Assembly (NCBI RefSeq): GCF_013409575.1
Contig: NZ_JACCCY010000002.1
Coordinates: 994,501 to 1,058,500 of the forward strand
Length of the DNA stretch: 64,000 nucleotides
Direction: 5' to 3'
Origin: Macellibacteroides fermentans
GTDB taxonomy: Bacteria; Bacteroidota; Bacteroidia; Bacteroidales; Tannerellaceae
The notes under the pieces were generated by a model, which made no database searches, was not told where the DNA came from, and saw only the letters and a list, made by a program, of their open reading frames with translations. The position numbers were made by a program, and so were the translations under genes. Shown here piece by piece: positions 62,632 through 64,000 of the stretch; position 1 is the first letter of the stretch; every line of letters begins with the position of its first letter.

Positions 62632-64000
62632 ATGGAACATTTAAATTATGGAGCGGTGGGTAATTGCCGTACTGCGGCATTGATATCCGACAAGGGGAGT
62701 ATCGACTGGTTTTGTTTTCCGGATTTCGATTCTCCTTCTGTTTTTGGCAAATTGCTGGATGAGAAGAAAGGGGGTAACATGAGTTTTATTGTGGGTAACG
62801 ACTACCGGATCTCGCAGCGTTACCTGGAGCATACCAATATATTGTCTACCTTGTTTGAAGCTACCGAAGGGGCCTTCGAAGTGATCGATTTTATGCCCCG
62901 TTACAAGTTGCTGGATTACGACTACTACCTGCCCCCCGAATTGTACCGGCTGATACGGCTCAAGCGCGGTACGCCCCGCTTCAGGGTGAATTACAACCCG
63001 GCGCTCAATTATGCCCGGGGTGAAGTGGGACATAAAACAGGTCCGGAGTATGTGAAGACCTACGCCAAGGCCAACGAGCGGGATACCATCTATCTCTATT
63101 CGGGTATTCCTTACGATGTTATTTTTAACCAGCAGGAGGTGTTGCTGCAACGCGACGAGTTCTTGCTGGTGTCGTACAACCAAAAACTGATTCCCATCGA
63201 TATGAACCGGGTGAACCTGGAGTTTCAGCGCACCCGGCTTTACTGGATGAACTGGACCAACCGGTCGAAGAAGTACACGGCTTTTAACGAGCAGATTGAA
63301 CGGAGCATGCTGGTGCTTAAGCTGATGTCGTACCAGCGGAGCGGGGCCGTACTGGCTGCCCTTACCACCAGTCTGCCCGAATCCATTGGCGAAGTGCGTA
63401 ACTGGGATTACCGGTTCTGCTGGCTGAGGGATGCCTCCATGTCCATCGAAACCCTCGTGAAGGTGGGCCACCGGGGGGCGGCCGAACGTTTTATCGCTTT
63501 TATCACCGGAATTCTGTATTCTAAATACGACCGTTTTCAGATTATGTACGGAATACGGGGGGAGAGGGTGCTTACGGAGTACGATCTGCCCCACCTGGCG
63601 GGATACAAGAACTCCAAGCCGGTGCGGGTGGGGAACGATGCCTATCATCAGATGCAGAACGATTCCTTTGGTTACCTGATGGATGTTATTTACCAGTATT
63701 ACCTCTATTTTCCGGGTACGCTGGACGAGATTGAGGATATGTTCGAGGTGGTGAAGAATATTGTACGTACCGTGATGGAGGATTGGCGGAAGCCGGATAA
63801 GGGTATCTGGGAGATCAGGGGCGACGAAAAGCATTTTGTCTTATCGAAGGTGATGTGCTGGGTGGCGCTGGACCGGGCCGAAAAGATTGCCGTAATGCTC
63901 CAAAAGGGTGGGTACGCTGATAAGTGGCGTTGCGAAGCGGAGCTGATTAAGACGGATGTTTTCATGCAGGGCTGGAAGGAGGAGATTCAGAGCTTTTCGC
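62632..64000 (+). CDS. Glycoside hydrolase family 15 enzyme, 3' end outside the window
   Basis: At least 456 residues, open at the window edge with no stop. Start MEHLNYGAVGNCRTAALISD and DKGSIDWFCFPDFDSPSVF are the typical N-terminus of the bacterial GH15 trehalase/glucoamylase-like group. LPESIGEVRNWDYRFCWLRDASMSI is the sugar-binding region and KGIWEIRGDEKHFVLSKVMCW contains the likely catalytic Glu. No signal peptide, so it is cytosolic and may act on trehalose or imported maltodextrins. It lies away from the amylase locus. Confidence 0.9.
   Translation, partial: MEHLNYGAVGNCRTAALISDKGSIDWFCFPDFDSPSVFGKLLDEKKGGNMSFIVGNDYRISQRYLEHTNILSTLFEATEGAFEVIDFMPRYKLLDYDYYLPPELYRLIRLKRGTPRFRVNYNPALNYARGEVGHKTGPEYVKTYAKANERDTIYLYSGIPYDVIFNQQEVLLQRDEFLLVSYNQKLIPIDMNRVNLEFQRTRLYWMNWTNRSKKYTAFNEQIERSMLVLKLMSYQRSGAVLAALTTSLPESIGEVRNWDYRFCWLRDASMSIETLVKVGHRGAAERFIAFITGILYSKYDRFQIMYGIRGERVLTEYDLPHLAGYKNSKPVRVGNDAYHQMQNDSFGYLMDVIYQYYLYFPGTLDEIEDMFEVVKNIVRTVMEDWRKPDKGIWEIRGDEKHFVLSKVMCWVALDRAEKIAVMLQKGGYADKWRCEAELIKTDVFMQGWKEEIQSFS

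Noticed and set aside
62641-63834. Minus-strand frame of 397 residues opposite the GH15 gene
   Set aside because: GH15 motifs are unmistakable on the plus strand and the minus frame is rich in His/Val/Leu without domain pattern, so it is a shadow.

Overview
The window looks like chromosomal DNA of a Bacteroidota bacterium, most likely a member of the Porphyromonadaceae/Tannerellaceae close to Parabacteroides. The basis is the SusC/SusD/SusE outer-membrane set, Bacteroidota-type promoter boxes (TAnnTTTG about 20 bases after a TTG element) ahead of many genes, few Shine-Dalgarno sites, a type IX secretion (T9SS) sorting domain on an amylase, a PorD-like DUF4835 gene, a DUF4248 gene, and the long UROC1-like form of urocanate hydratase. 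The species is inferred, not proven.

Layout. 1-14 kb: dihydroorotase, a RecG/AlbA-like regulator carrying a perfect 5 x 11 bp tandem repeat, an NTF2-like protein, a secreted erythromycin-esterase-like protein, a TonB-C repeat protein, a decayed gene, an ADP-ribosylglycohydrolase lipoprotein, an RluF-type pseudouridine synthase with a disordered tail, an rpiB/transketolase pair, a small secreted protein and yaaA. 14-15 kb: a gene-poor stretch with a candidate minus-strand structured RNA. 15-21 kb: M20 dipeptidase, DEAD-box-like helicase, MTA/SAH deaminase, purine nucleoside phosphorylase, SGNH hydrolase, then tRNA-Gly, tRNA-Leu(CAG) and tRNA-Leu(GAG). 21-29 kb: housekeeping core with rpmB, rpmG, a DUF4295 gene, dnaN, an epsilon-like exonuclease, coaBC, porD-like, recN and cysK. 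29-34 kb: small envelope and unknown genes, a divergent qorB-like/HxlR regulator pair and malate dehydrogenase.

34.7-43.2 kb is a histidine-degradation operon, ftcD-hutU-hutH-hutI. HutH makes urocanate, HutU hydrates it, HutI opens the imidazolone ring, and FtcD moves the formimino group to tetrahydrofolate. Here ftcD is split by an IS1182-family element of about 1.84 kb, with about seven conserved codons missing at the junction and no visible target duplication. hutI carries an unusual repetitive insertion of about 60 residues.

43.9-55.0 kb is a starch/maltodextrin locus. The susC-susD-susE-GH13 operon (minus strand) faces a LacI-type regulator and an SLC45-like sugar transporter (plus strand), with a perfect GCAAACGTTTGC palindrome in the divergent gap. 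The amylase carries a T9SS sorting tail, so glycans are probably cut at the cell surface, imported by SusCD, and taken across the inner membrane by the MFS carrier. 55-58.4 kb holds small lipoproteins and remnants (DUF4248, truncated HU-like gene) with unusual palindrome and direct-repeat arrays. 58.4-64 kb holds a GH43 enzyme, a HAD phosphatase, catalase and a GH15 enzyme cut by the window edge.

I found no CRISPR array, prophage, toxin-antitoxin module or obvious new defence system. The signals most worth following are the frame-breaking 11 bp repeat in the RecG-like gene, the candidate RNA at 14.3-14.6 kb, the ftcD disruption, the hutI insertion, and the operator-like arrays before cysK, the HxlR regulator and the DUF4248 gene.
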